From the NCBI RefSeq assembly GCF_042646605.1, contig NZ_JBHRUG010000026.1, forward strand, positions 1-64,000: 64,000 nt of DNA, read 5' to 3'. This stretch comes from Litchfieldella rifensis. Its GTDB lineage: Bacteria > Pseudomonadota > Gammaproteobacteria > Pseudomonadales > Halomonadaceae. The position numbers and the translations under genes were made by a program. The notes below the pieces were generated by a model that saw only the letters and a program-made list of their open reading frames with translations, had not been told where the DNA came from and ran no database searches. Each line of letters starts with the position of its first letter. Position 1 is the first letter of the stretch. Below are positions 1 to 8,260 of this stretch, one piece after another.

Positions 1-80
1 ATGCCGAACTCAGCAGTGAAACCGCTCAGCGCCGATGGTAGTGTGGGGTCTCCCCATGCGAGAGTAGGTCATCGTCAGGC
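1..80 (+). rRNA. rrf: 5S ribosomal RNA, 3' portion (partial)
   Basis: The first 80 bases match the 3' two thirds of a bacterial 5S rRNA: the conserved block ATGCCGAACTCAG at 1-13, GAAACCGC at 18-25, and the closing GAGAGTAGGTCATCG near 60-75. The 5' part lies outside the window. It is followed within about 10 nt by a strong intrinsic terminator, so this is the end of an rRNA operon transcribed rightward. The exact 3' end is estimated. Confidence 0.95.
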
Positions 81-90
81 ACCTATCCGA

Positions 91-124
91 AACCCCCGAT
101 CTCGCATGAGATCGGGGGTTTTTG
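91..124 (+). terminator. Intrinsic terminator of the rRNA operon
   Basis: A perfect 12-bp stem (AACCCCCGATCT / AGATCGGGGGTT) encloses a 6-nt loop and runs into TTTTGCTTTT. It lies directly after the 5S rRNA and ends the rrn transcript. Confidence 0.92.
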
Positions 125-264
125 CTTTTCGGTGACCCAAAATATCCTGGGGGCATGACGTTCAGTTACGCTGTGACACAAAGGCTTTCTGGATATGGCT
201 GGTGGATCGGGAGCGGGCTCGCTAGGGTGGGATGCTGGCAATGGCTGTCCAGAAGGAGGCACCA

Positions 265-462
265 ATGAAGGCAAGCATGACGCGTAAGCTGGGGTTGGCA
301 TTGCTGACGGTGATGATGCTAGGGGGGGTGGTGGCCTGTGATAATGAGGGGCCCGCCGAGAAGACCGGTGAGAATATCGATAAAGCCATGGAAGACACTG
401 GCGAGAGCATGAAAGAATTGGGTGAAGAGATTCAGGATTCTGTCCAGAAGGGGCAGAACTGA
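265..462 (+). CDS. Small lipoprotein, function unknown
   Basis: A 65-residue precursor. The start at 265 is preferred over 232 because AAGGAGG sits about 6 nt upstream and it gives a compact signal peptide: positive n-region (Lys2, Arg7, Lys8), hydrophobic core 9-22, and lipobox VVA-C with the lipidated Cys at residue 25. The mature part (about 41 residues) is very acidic and reads as one amphipathic helix. Asp follows the Cys; in enterobacteria that is a Lol-avoidance signal favouring the inner membrane. It resembles entericidin-like small lipoproteins in size and layout only, so no function is claimed. The gene stands alone, with its own terminator, just after the rRNA operon. Confidence 0.75.
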   Translation: MKASMTRKLGLALLTVMMLGGVVACDNEGPAEKTGENIDKAMEDTGESMKELGEEIQDSVQKGQN

Positions 463-485
463 GCGAAGTTCACCGGGTAGACGAC

Positions 486-515
486 AAAAGGCCGGGCATT
501 TTGCCCGGCCTTTTT
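486..515 (+). terminator. Intrinsic terminator after the small lipoprotein gene
   Basis: The stem GGCCGGGCA / TGCCCGGCC has a TTT loop, flanked by AAAA and TTTTT. It lies 24 nt after the lipoprotein stop. The flanking A and T runs mean it could also stop transcription coming from the opposite strand. Confidence 0.9.
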
Positions 516-553
516 GCTTCCTGATACAAGAGGAAAGTGCGAGAAGATCAAGT

Positions 554-1375
554 TCAGGTGCCGGGATTCTGCTCTATTCCTTGAATGTGCCAAGGTGCTC
601 CAGAGCGCATATCACGCACGAGATGCCAGGTCTCATTGAACTCATTGTGCGCACCATTCTCTTCGATGATGCCGTGAAAAATCACTGTGGCGTCGGCAGT
701 CTTGTCGTACTCGCGAACATCGCCAAGCTCAGCGAATAGACGCACGATATCGGTCCGGTTATTAGCCGGATGGTGCTGTCGCTCTTCACGCAGCAGATTA
801 TAGAGTTCGGGGGTGACGTATTCCTGAATGCTGCTGAAATCATTGTTGTCCCAGGCGCGCTGTAGATTCATGAAGTGCTCCTTGGCGTCACCCAGGAAGC
901 GCTCCTTGTCGAACCAACTCGGCAGGGAGGCGAAACCGTCGTTGCCCCCGAGATGCCCGGCAGTCTGGAAGGGGAGAGGTGGCATGCGGGAAGCCGCCAT
1001 GTCCGGTCGATCGTCGTGCCTGCCGGCCATGGCGGGGCGGCGTCTCGCCAGGAAACGCCAGGCCAGGAAGGCCAGGCCGGCGATCAGCAGGATATCCAAC
1101 AGGCGGAGCTCATCGAAGGCGCCGCCGAAGAACAGGGCGGCAAGCAGGCCGCCGGCAAGCAGGCCACCCATCATGCCGCGAGCACGAGAAGGGGGCCTCG
1201 CTCCGGCTTGCTGCTGGCCGCTGGTTGGCGACGCACTACGCGTCGGGGCGGTCTCCGTGGAACGCGAAAAGGAACCGAAGCTCTTGCCGCCGCCCAGACG
1301 GCGAGCCTCGGCATGGTCGATAGCCAGGCTGAGGCCCATCATTCCCACCAGCAGCATGATAATGAGGTTGCGCAT
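554..1375 (-). CDS. Tim44-like domain membrane protein
   Basis: 273 residues when started at the ATG at 1375; a longer in-frame opening to 1708 lies over the neighbouring gene and has no family support. Residues 1-24 form a signal-like hydrophobic segment ending A-E-A. A Ser/Gly/Arg-rich stretch (27-66) follows, then two hydrophobic segments (about 68-87 and 92-110). The C-terminal part from about 155 (WFDKERFLGDAKEHF onward) resembles the Tim44-like fold, which binds membranes or protein partners in mitochondria and many bacteria. The exact bacterial role is not established. It is divergent from the isochorismatase-like gene at 1465. Confidence 0.8.
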   Translation of the reverse strand: MRNLIIMLLVGMMGLSLAIDHAEARRLGGGKSFGSFSRSTETAPTRSASPTSGQQQAGARPPSRARGMMGGLLAGGLLAALFFGGAFDELRLLDILLIAGLAFLAWRFLARRRPAMAGRHDDRPDMAASRMPPLPFQTAGHLGGNDGFASLPSWFDKERFLGDAKEHFMNLQRAWDNNDFSSIQEYVTPELYNLLREERQHHPANNRTDIVRLFAELGDVREYDKTADATVIFHGIIEENGAHNEFNETWHLVRDMRSGAPWHIQGIEQNPGT

Positions 1376-1464
1376 CTTTTCGGGGGTCTCCTTGTTGGCC
1401 CGAGAGTCGAGGCCGTTCAGTTTAGCGAGTATTCTCTTCCTCGGGGCAAGTAAGAGGAAGGGAT

Positions 1465-2037
1465 ATGCGTATACAGCGAGAAAATAGTCTGCTGTTGATC
1501 GTGGATCTGCAGATAGGGTTGTTGCCGGTGATCGATGGCGGTGACCAGGCGACCAACGAGGCGGCCTGGCTGGGTGGGCTGGCGGGCGAATTGGACGTGC
1601 CGGTGTGGTTGACCGAGCAGTATCCGGATGGACTGGGCGAGACCGAGCCAAGGCTGCTGAAGGGGCTGCCGGGGGCGATTCGCTGGCGAAAGGTCCATTT
1701 TGGCGCACATGATGAGCCCGCGTTTGCCAGTGCGTTGGCGGAGAGTGATCGCCGTCAGATCGTGCTGTGCGGCGCCGAGGCGCATATCTGCGTGATGCAG
1801 ACGGCGCTTGGGCTGCTGGAGGCGGGATATGAGGTCTACTGGCTAGTGGAGGCCACCGCCAGCCGTCGTCGCGAGGAGGCCAGGCTGGCGATGACGCGCG
1901 TCACCAATGCCGGGGCGGTAGCGGTGAGTGCCGATATGGTGGCCTATGAGTGGCTGCAGCGTTGTGACGACGAGCGCTTCAAGCGCGCCCACCGTCATTT
2001 TCTGAAGGCTCGCGCATCACGGTCACTGCGGTTCTGA
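1465..2037 (+). CDS. Isochorismatase-family hydrolase
   Basis: 190 residues, the usual size for the small cysteine hydrolases of this superfamily (YcaC, nicotinamidase and relatives). The expected catalytic triad is visible: Asp14 in LLIVDLQ, Lys76 in RWRKVHFGA, and the nucleophile Cys109 in CGAEAHICVMQTA. These enzymes hydrolyse amide or vinyl-ether bonds of small molecules; the substrate cannot be read from sequence. It is divergently transcribed from the Tim44-like gene, with an 89-nt shared upstream region, and faces yaaA across 10 nt. Confidence 0.85.
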   Translation: MRIQRENSLLLIVDLQIGLLPVIDGGDQATNEAAWLGGLAGELDVPVWLTEQYPDGLGETEPRLLKGLPGAIRWRKVHFGAHDEPAFASALAESDRRQIVLCGAEAHICVMQTALGLLEAGYEVYWLVEATASRRREEARLAMTRVTNAGAVAVSADMVAYEWLQRCDDERFKRAHRHFLKARASRSLRF

Positions 2038-2047
2038 TCGGTAGCTG

Positions 2048-2827
2048 TCAGAGGGTCTCTTCCTCACGAGTGAACACCAGGGTGCCGCCTTCGGACATGG
2101 CTGCATTGAAGCGGTAGCCGGCAACGTCGAAGTCCTTGAGGCCTTCGGGGTCGTCGAGGCGTTCACGGATCATCCAGGCACTCATCAGCCCCCGCGCCTT
2201 CTTGGCGTAGAAGCTGATGATCTTGTATTGGCCGTTCTTGGCATCCTTGAACACCGGCGTGATGACCTCGGCCTTGAGCTGCCGGGGATCGATGGCCTTG
2301 AAGTATTCATTGGATGCCAGGTTGACCAACGCTGGACTGCCACTCGCTGCCACCGCCTTGTCCAGCTCGGCAGTCAAGGTCCCCTTCCAGAAGGCATAGA
2401 GATCCTTGCCTGCCGGATTCGGCAGTCGTGTGCCCATCTCCAGACGATAGGGCTGGATCAGGTCCAGGGGGCGCAGCAGGCCGTAGAGGCCTGACAGGAT
2501 GCGCAGGTGGTCCTGGGCGAAGGCATTGTCGGCCTCGCTGAAGGAGGGGGCCTGGAGTCCTAGATAGACGTCCCCCTGGAAGGCCTGGGCGGCTTGCTTG
2601 GCGTTGTCGAGATCGAAGGGGGGTTGCCATTCGGCGAAGCGGGCGGCATTGAGTCCGGCCAGCTTGTCGCTGATGCCCATCAGCTCGGAGAGTTGCTGGG
2701 GCGAATAGTCGCGCAGGATGTCGATCAGCACCTGGCTGCGGTCGAGAAACTCGGGCTGGGTGCAGGTCGTGGTAGTGGGCGACGTCTCGAAATCCAGCGT
2801 CTTGGCGGGCGAAATCACGCTCAACAT
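2048..2827 (-). CDS. yaaA: Peroxide stress protein YaaA (UPF0246)
   Basis: 259 residues, matching the family length. Family signatures are present: SPAKTLDFE at 6-14, the SGLYGLLRPLD..QPYRLEMGT block at 112-133, NLASNEYFKA at 169-178, and ISFYAKKARG at 204-213. In E. coli YaaA is induced by OxyR, lowers free iron during peroxide stress and has a DNA-binding fold. The start is supported by AGGAGT a few bases upstream. I see no OxyR site that I would call by eye. Confidence 0.93.
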   Translation of the reverse strand: MLSVISPAKTLDFETSPTTTTCTQPEFLDRSQVLIDILRDYSPQQLSELMGISDKLAGLNAARFAEWQPPFDLDNAKQAAQAFQGDVYLGLQAPSFSEADNAFAQDHLRILSGLYGLLRPLDLIQPYRLEMGTRLPNPAGKDLYAFWKGTLTAELDKAVAASGSPALVNLASNEYFKAIDPRQLKAEVITPVFKDAKNGQYKIISFYAKKARGLMSAWMIRERLDDPEGLKDFDVAGYRFNAAMSEGGTLVFTREEETL

Positions 2828-2934
2828 ATGGCACTCCTGTAGCCCATTGGATGTTGTGGGTCAGTATATCAAGGCACTGGGGTCGGCGGGGCTATCGAGC
2901 CGATAGCCCCAACTGCTGTTGCCACCGGCTGGCC

Positions 2935-3966
2935 TCAGGGACATGGATTGGGCAGGCGCTTGTGCACTGCTTCGATGGCGTCGAGCACGTCATGGTCGAG
3001 ACGCAGGAATTCGCTCGAGAGGTTGGATTCGAGCTGCTCCATGGTCGTGGCACCGATGATGTTGCTGGTCAGAAAGGGGCGTGAATTGACGTAGGCCAAT
3101 GCCATCTGGGCTGGATCCAGGCCATGCTCACGGGCGATTTGCACGTAGGCGCGGGTGGCTTCCTCGGCGACGTCCGACGTATAGCGCTGGAAGCGTTCAT
3201 ACAGGGTCAGACGGGCCTTGGGCGGCCGAGCTCCATCGAGATACTTGCCCGACAGCACACCGAAGCCCAGCGGTGAGTAGGCCAACAGTCCCACATTCTC
3301 GCGATGGGCAATCTCGGCCAGACCGACCTCGAAGCTGCGATTGAGCAGGTTGTAGGGGTTCTGCACGCTGGCCACCCGCGGGACGCCAAGGGTATCGGCC
3401 AGACGCAGGCAACGCATCACGCCCCATGGGGTCTCGTTGGACAGACCGATGGCGCGGACCTTGCCGGCATCGACCAACTCCTTCAGGGCGCTGAGGGTGT
3501 CTTCCAGAGGGGTGAACTCTTCCTCTTCCTCGGGAACATAGCCGAGCTTGCCGAAGAAGTTGGTATTGCGATCCGGCCAGTGCAGTTGGTAGAGGTCGAC
3601 GTAGTCGGTCTGCAGGCGAGTGAGGCTGTCGTCGATGGCCCGGTGGATGTGCTCGCGAGTCAGCCGTGGGCCGCCGCGGATATGGGCCAGTCCTGGACCG
3701 GCCGCCTTGGTGGCGATAATCACATCATCGCGGCTGCCGTGGCGCTTCAGCCAACTGCCGATATAGGCCTCGGTGAGTCCCTGAGTGTCGGCCTTGGGTG
3801 GGACGGGATACATCTCGGCGGTGTCGATGAAGTTGATGCCGAAGGCCACGGCCCGGTCGAGCTGTTCATGGGCTTCGGCTTCGCTGTTCTGCTCGCCGAA
3901 GGTCATGGTGCCCAGGCATAGCCGGCTAACCTCGATGCCAGTGTTGCCAAGGGGTCGAATCTGCAT
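2935..3966 (-). CDS. tas: NADP(H)-dependent aldo-keto reductase, Tas type
   Basis: 343 residues, almost the length of E. coli Tas (346), and alignable from end to end: LCLGTMTFGEQNSEA near the N-terminus, FIDTAEMYPVPP, and a C-terminal GATTMEQLESNL. The AKR catalytic tetrad is intact: Asp48, Tyr53, Lys87 and His129 (QLHWPDR). Tas reduces carbonyl substrates; its natural substrate is unknown, and in E. coli it was found as a suppressor of tyrosine auxotrophy. It is a monocistronic-looking gene. Confidence 0.92.
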   Translation of the reverse strand: MQIRPLGNTGIEVSRLCLGTMTFGEQNSEAEAHEQLDRAVAFGINFIDTAEMYPVPPKADTQGLTEAYIGSWLKRHGSRDDVIIATKAAGPGLAHIRGGPRLTREHIHRAIDDSLTRLQTDYVDLYQLHWPDRNTNFFGKLGYVPEEEEEFTPLEDTLSALKELVDAGKVRAIGLSNETPWGVMRCLRLADTLGVPRVASVQNPYNLLNRSFEVGLAEIAHRENVGLLAYSPLGFGVLSGKYLDGARPPKARLTLYERFQRYTSDVAEEATRAYVQIAREHGLDPAQMALAYVNSRPFLTSNIIGATTMEQLESNLSSEFLRLDHDVLDAIEAVHKRLPNPCP

Positions 3967-4195
3967 TCGTCACTCCAGTCGAAGGAAGAACAAGGGGATG
4001 ACATCGCATGGTAGCCGGGGGCTGCCAAGGCGGCAAATTCCAGGGGTTGAGTCGGCTTCGAGGGGAGCGTATGCTTGCCACCCCGTTGCCCCGGTGGAGA
4101 CCGGATGGCTAGTGGTACAGCGATACAATGGCGTCAGGTACAAGGTGGTACTGCAGGCGCCGTATTCCCGTACACAGGACTCAAGGTTGTTTGCC

Positions 4196-4705
4196 ATGCC
4201 GCAGGCATCTTCTCTGTTCACCCGTCTTGAATATCGACTGGCGGAGCAGTTGTTTCATGCTCGTTGGCTACCGCGCTCGCCGCGTACCCAGCGCTTGACC
4301 ATGCATCTGTTCCAGCGATGTGCCGATGCGGGTCATACGGCAGCGTTGTCTCTTTATGGGCATATGCTCTTTTATCGTGCCGTCAGCCCGCAGGACAAGG
4401 CCAAGGGGGCTCGCTATGTATTGCAGGCCGCCCACAGCGGTAACGTGCATGCCCAGTATCAGGCCGGCTGCATCCATGAACATGGTTGTGCCCAATACCC
4501 TCGTCGGGACGACCATGCCGTGACCTGGTATGCGCGGGCCGGAGAGGCGGGCCACCCGCTCGCCGCCAAGCGCCTTGCCGACGCCTACCGCGAGGGGGCG
4601 CTGGGGTTGGCCGTGGATTCGCAGCGTGCGACCTACTGGCAGCAACTGGCCGATCGAAATGTCGGCCTGTCTCACTCGGCGTTGGAAAGCCCGGTCCGGC
4701 ACTGA
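4196..4705 (+). CDS. Sel1-like repeat protein
   Basis: 169 residues from the ATG at 4196; the open frame extends upstream but without family-like sequence. From about residue 35 it contains two to three Sel1-type (SLR) helix pairs, recognisable by A..LYG.ML, GARYVLQAAHSGNVHAQYQAG and TWYARAGEAGHPLAAKRLADAYREG. Such repeats mediate protein-protein contacts. There is no signal peptide, so it is probably cytoplasmic. Similar short proteins occur in pseudomonads; the partner is unknown. The 3' neighbour, a DEDD exonuclease-like gene, follows after 76 nt on the same strand. Confidence 0.75.
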   Translation: MPQASSLFTRLEYRLAEQLFHARWLPRSPRTQRLTMHLFQRCADAGHTAALSLYGHMLFYRAVSPQDKAKGARYVLQAAHSGNVHAQYQAGCIHEHGCAQYPRRDDHAVTWYARAGEAGHPLAAKRLADAYREGALGLAVDSQRATYWQQLADRNVGLSHSALESPVRH

Positions 4706-4781
4706 AGTCGACCTGGGGGCGCTTTCGCCTTAGGCTGAACGGGTAAGGACCCATATCGCCACGACAGAGGATGCCGATCAC

Positions 4782-5306
4782 GTGACGCTGCCCACCCTGC
4801 TAGACATCGAAGCGTCCGGGTTCGGGCGCGGCAGCTATCCGATCGAGATTGGCCTGGCCCGAGCCGATGGCAGCAGCTGTGCTTTCCTGATCCAGCCACT
4901 CGCGGAATGGACCCATTGGGATCCCAAGGCCGAGTTGCTGCACGGCATCTCGCGGGCTCGCCTGATACGCGAAGGGCATCCGGTGATCGAGGTGGCACGT
5001 TGGCTCAACGACGAGTTGGCGGAAGTCGGTGTGGCCTACAGCGATAGTTGGGGCTACGACAATACCTGGCTATCGTTGTTGTTCCATCATGCCGGCATGC
5101 TGCCGCGATTTCGCCTCGAAGCCCTGCGGCAATTGCTGTGCGATCGTCAGCTCGGATTATGGAATGCCACCAAGGAAGCGTTGATCCGTGAGCGCGGCAT
5201 CCAGCGACATCGTGCCGGCGAGGACGCCCGTCTGCTACAACTCACCTTCGAGCGCACCCGCCGCATCGTCGACGCCGAAGACGCCCGTCGTCGCCCCGGT
5301 GCCTGA
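4782..5306 (+). CDS. DEDDh-type 3'-5' exonuclease-like protein
   Basis: 174 residues with a GTG start; AGAGG lies 11 nt upstream. DnaQ/RNase T-fold exonuclease motifs are visible: Exo I as LLDIEASG (Asp8, Glu10), Exo II as SWGYDNTWL (Asp93), and Exo III as HRAGED (His143 and Asp148, the H-x4-D of the DEDDh class). All four metal ligands and the general base are therefore present and activity is plausible. Whether it degrades DNA or RNA is unknown. Its stop codon abuts the stop of the convergent quinone oxidoreductase gene with no intervening base. Confidence 0.78.
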   Translation: MTLPTLLDIEASGFGRGSYPIEIGLARADGSSCAFLIQPLAEWTHWDPKAELLHGISRARLIREGHPVIEVARWLNDELAEVGVAYSDSWGYDNTWLSLLFHHAGMLPRFRLEALRQLLCDRQLGLWNATKEALIRERGIQRHRAGEDARLLQLTFERTRRIVDAEDARRRPGA

Positions 5307-6278
5307 TCAGCCTTCACCGCTTACCGCGAGCAGGACCTTGCCGATGCTGGCATCGCTTTGCAGGTAGGCCATGGCAGCATCGGCCTGGTCGATCGGCCAG
5401 CTCCGATCGACGATGGGGCGTATCTCGCCACGGCCCAGGCGTGGCCAGACATGCGTGTGCAGGGCATCGAGAATCATGCCCTTGGCTTGCGGTGACTTGG
5501 CGCGCAGCGTTGAGCCGATCAGGCGTTGGCGCTTCATCAGCAATCGACCGAGATCCAGCTCGGCACGCTGACCGCCCATCAGCCCGATCATGACCAGGCG
5601 CCCATCGACGTTCAGCACCTGCTGGTTGTCGGCCAGATAGCTGGCTCCTACCGGGTCGAGAATCATGTCGGCGCCGCCCCAGGCCTTCACCGCATCGATG
5701 AAGCTGCCCTGGTGGCGATTCCAGCCGCTTGCGGCACCCAATGCCAGGCAAGCCTCGAGCTTGTCGTCGCTGCCCACGGTGACGAAGCAGGGATGATCGA
5801 AGGCCTTGCACAATTGAATGGCGGCGGTACCCACGCCACTAGCACCAGCGTGCAGCAACACGCGATCGCCGGGCCTGAGCGCTCCTTCCATGAACAGGTT
5901 GAGCCAGGCGGTGGCGAAGACTTCCGGAAGCGCCGCCGCATCACGCAGGCCCAGGCCCTGGGGTAACGGCAACACTTGCTGAGCGGGAGTTACCACTTCC
6001 TCGGCATAACCGCCCCCGCTCAGCAGAGCACAGACCTGGTCGCCGAGGCGATAGCGCTCCACGTCGGGCCCCACCTCCGTGATCGTGCCACTGACTTCCA
6101 GCCCCAGGATGCCGGATGCCCCGGGGGGCGGGGGATAACGTCCCGCCCGCTGCATGATGTCGGCACGGTTCATGCCGGCCCAGGCGACACGCAGGCGGAC
6201 CTCGTCGCGGCCCAGTGGTCCGGGAGACGGCCGTTCACGCCATGCGAGACGCTCCTCCTCGACGACAATGGCTTGCAT
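5307..6278 (-). CDS. NAD(P)H quinone oxidoreductase, PIG3 family
   Basis: 323 residues from the ATG at 6278, which has the strong ribosome site ACCAGGAGGTCT; the longer frame to 6359 is rejected. A medium-chain dehydrogenase/reductase fold: GroES-like half at 1-120 (VAWAGMNRADIMQRAGRYPPPPGAS is the PIG3/quinone reductase signature) and a Rossmann half with GASGVG at 145-150. The catalytic-zinc Cys of alcohol dehydrogenases is absent, as expected for zeta-crystallin-like enzymes, which reduce quinones with NADPH. It is 19 nt downstream of the LOG gene and probably co-transcribed with it. Confidence 0.9.
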   Translation of the reverse strand: MQAIVVEEERLAWRERPSPGPLGRDEVRLRVAWAGMNRADIMQRAGRYPPPPGASGILGLEVSGTITEVGPDVERYRLGDQVCALLSGGGYAEEVVTPAQQVLPLPQGLGLRDAAALPEVFATAWLNLFMEGALRPGDRVLLHAGASGVGTAAIQLCKAFDHPCFVTVGSDDKLEACLALGAASGWNRHQGSFIDAVKAWGGADMILDPVGASYLADNQQVLNVDGRLVMIGLMGGQRAELDLGRLLMKRQRLIGSTLRAKSPQAKGMILDALHTHVWPRLGRGEIRPIVDRSWPIDQADAAMAYLQSDASIGKVLLAVSGEG

Positions 6279-6297
6279 GAAGACCTCCTGGTGGTGT

Positions 6298-6849
6298 TCA
6301 GGGATTGTCGAGCTGCCGCTCCAGGACATCGAGAAGCGACCCGGGGTGGTCGGCAGCAAGCAGCCTGGTGCGGGTTCGGGGAGCGAGAAACCCGTTGTCC
6401 ACGGTCGTATCGAGGAAGCTCAACAATGGCGTATAGAAACCAGCGGTATTCAATACCCCGATGGGCTTGTCATGCAGGCCCAGATACTGCCAGGTCCAGA
6501 TCTCGAATAGCTCTTCCAGGGTGCCGATGCCACCGGGAAGAGCGATGAAGGCATCGGCATGGGCCGCCATGCAGGCCTTGCGGTCGTGCATGTTGGTGAC
6601 CCGAATGAGCCGGCTCAGGCCATGGTGGGCCTGCTCGCGCTCGACCAGGTGGTCGGGCATCACCCCGATCACTTCCCCACCCTCGGCCAGAGTGGCATTG
6701 GCCAGGGCACCCATCAAGCCGATGCGTGCACCGCCGTAGACCAAGCCATGGCCACGGTGGGCGAGCTCGCGCCCCAGGACCTCGGTGGCTTCACGAAAAT
6801 GTGGCTCGCGACCTTCTCGTGAGCCCAGATAGACGCAGATGTTCGCCAT
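6298..6849 (-). CDS. LOG family protein (TIGR00730)
   Basis: 183 residues. The Rossmann-like LOG fold is identified by LVYGGARIGLMGALA (37-51), MHDRK (87-91) and the nucleotide-binding PGGIGTLEE (105-113). Homologues act as nucleoside 5'-monophosphate phosphoribohydrolases (cytokinin-activating enzymes in plants and some bacteria), or are otherwise often labelled lysine decarboxylase, a name that is not supported. The bacterial role is probably nucleotide turnover. RBS AAGGAGGAC precedes the start. Confidence 0.9.
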   Translation of the reverse strand: MANICVYLGSREGREPHFREATEVLGRELAHRGHGLVYGGARIGLMGALANATLAEGGEVIGVMPDHLVEREQAHHGLSRLIRVTNMHDRKACMAAHADAFIALPGGIGTLEELFEIWTWQYLGLHDKPIGVLNTAGFYTPLLSFLDTTVDNGFLAPRTRTRLLAADHPGSLLDVLERQLDNP

Positions 6850-6916
6850 GCTGTCCTCCTTGATGAAGCCTTGATTCTAGCAGGCACGGCGACATGTGGC
6901 GGAACCCTTGGGACCC

Positions 6917-7438
6917 TTAGGGCAGGCAGCCGGCGACGTCATATTCGGCGTCGAGCCACTGGCCGATGACGTTGTCGCCGCACAGATGGTGTGCGTACTG
7001 GGTATGCAGGCAGCGCACCTGATCCCAGTTGCCGATGCCGCCGATGCCGCGTTCGCGCAACAGGTCGCCATAGCCGAGGCGCTCGGCCTCGGTCTGTTGC
7101 GTCGCCGACATGTATTGCCAGCGTTGTGTCACGTAATCGCGATGACTCTGGTGATAGGCGGCGAGGAAGCCGCGGTCATCCTGAAGCCGGGCCTCGAGCT
7201 GCTTGATCACGCCCTGGGCCTCGATTCGCGACAGCTCGATCTTGAGCCGTTCGGAGCACAGCCAGTACAGCGTGGGGAAAGGCTTGCCGTCGACGATGGA
7301 TTCCATGCGCAGCACCAGTGGGGTCCCTTCGCCGTCGGTGGCGGTCACGGCCTGGATGCCACGCGGCGCACGGCCGAGCTGTGCGGTAATGATCGCTAGT
7401 TGCTGTGGGTCAGGAGTCTGATCGGTGTGGATCACCAT
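6917..7438 (-). CDS. DUF501 family protein
   Basis: 173 residues from the ATG at 7438. Family-typical segments are visible: an N-terminal LGRAPRG, PTLYWLCSERL, GIGGIGNWDQVRCLHTQYAHHL near the C-terminus, and conserved Cys and His residues. The function of DUF501 is unknown; members are widespread in actinobacteria and proteobacteria. The first 29 nt overlap the 3' end of the upstream gene (7410-7736) in another frame, which suggests translational coupling. Confidence 0.8.
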   Translation of the reverse strand: MVIHTDQTPDPQQLAIITAQLGRAPRGIQAVTATDGEGTPLVLRMESIVDGKPFPTLYWLCSERLKIELSRIEAQGVIKQLEARLQDDRGFLAAYHQSHRDYVTQRWQYMSATQQTEAERLGYGDLLRERGIGGIGNWDQVRCLHTQYAHHLCGDNVIGQWLDAEYDVAGCLP

Positions 7439-7736
7439 CGCGTGGGTCTCGCAGGAATTTTGGCGAACGCCCCACGGCACGAAAGAAAGCCTGGTTGAGT
7501 TGCACGGGGCTGGGAACATAGCACCACTGCCGCTGGCAATAGTCGTTGGCCCGGGCGATCAAGACGTCATAGAGGCGATTGAACGGGGCATCATAATCGT
7601 AGGGGTCGGCCCCGAACAAGCGGATATGCGGGTAATCGGCGAAACGCTCCATGAAGTAGCGTTCCAGGTCGGCCTCCACGGCTCGGTGCTGGGCCACATT
7701 GTCGGGGTCGAGCCATAGGTTGTAACGGATCGCCAT
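7410..7736 (-). CDS. Conserved-looking hypothetical protein
   Basis: 108 residues from the ATG at 7736. I do not recognise the family. The protein is soluble, rich in aromatic and acidic residues (DPYDYDAPFNRLYDVLIARANDY) and has a charged, probably disordered tail (RDPRDGDPHRSDS). It is co-directional with ybaK upstream (53-nt gap) and overlaps the DUF501 gene downstream by 29 nt. Codon use and GC look like the neighbours. The overlap and co-direction argue that it is a real gene in a ybaK-DUF501 operon. Confidence 0.6.
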   Translation of the reverse strand: MAIRYNLWLDPDNVAQHRAVEADLERYFMERFADYPHIRLFGADPYDYDAPFNRLYDVLIARANDYCQRQWCYVPSPVQLNQAFFRAVGRSPKFLRDPRDGDPHRSDS

Positions 7737-7789
7737 GGTGGTCTCCTGGGCAGGGCATATACCTGTGACCACGCCAGTCAGCGTTCGGC

Positions 7790-8260
7790 TCAGGTGCGAG
7801 CCAGGTCGGCAAGCCGGGCCTGGGTGAGGCGTTCGAGATCGTGTGGGGCCAGGGCGATTTCCAGGCCGCGACGGCCGCCACTGACATGGACGGTGGCGAG
7901 TGCCGTGGCACGGGTGTCGAGGAACGTCGCCAAGCGTTTCTTTTGACCCAGTGGACTGATGCCTCCTATCACATAGCCAGTGGCGCGCTCCGCCTCGTCG
8001 GCTTCGGCCATGCGGGCCCTCTTTGACCCAGCGGCACGTGCCAGGGCCTTGAGATCGAGCTGAGTGGATACCGGGACGATGGCGACGACCAGTCGACCGT
8101 CGTCGAGCCTGGCGAGTAACGTCTTGAAGACCTCGTCCGGCGACAGGTCCAGCGCCTCAGCGGCCTCTTCCCCATAGGCTGGGGCCTTGGGGTCGTGTGG
8201 GTATTCCTTCAGTGCGAAGGCGATACCGGCATGTTCGAGGACACGCACGGCCGGTGTCAT
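7790..8260 (-). CDS. ybaK: Cys-tRNA(Pro)/Cys-tRNA(Cys) deacylase YbaK
   Basis: 156 residues, typical for the YbaK/EbsC family. It trans-edits cysteine mischarged on tRNA(Pro) by ProRS. Family markers include EVFKTLL with Lys46 (the position of the essential lysine in the H. influenzae enzyme), VPVSTQLDLKALA, and GYVIGGISPLGQKK. It shares a 4-nt ATGA overlap with the upstream thioesterase gene, so the two are probably translated together. Confidence 0.93.
   Translation of the reverse strand: MTPAVRVLEHAGIAFALKEYPHDPKAPAYGEEAAEALDLSPDEVFKTLLARLDDGRLVVAIVPVSTQLDLKALARAAGSKRARMAEADEAERATGYVIGGISPLGQKKRLATFLDTRATALATVHVSGGRRGLEIALAPHDLERLTQARLADLART

Noticed and set aside
554..1708. The 384-residue version of the Tim44-like protein
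   Set aside because: The extra 111 residues are Pro/Arg-rich, overlap the isochorismatase-like gene, and would bury the signal-like segment that begins at the ATG at 1375.
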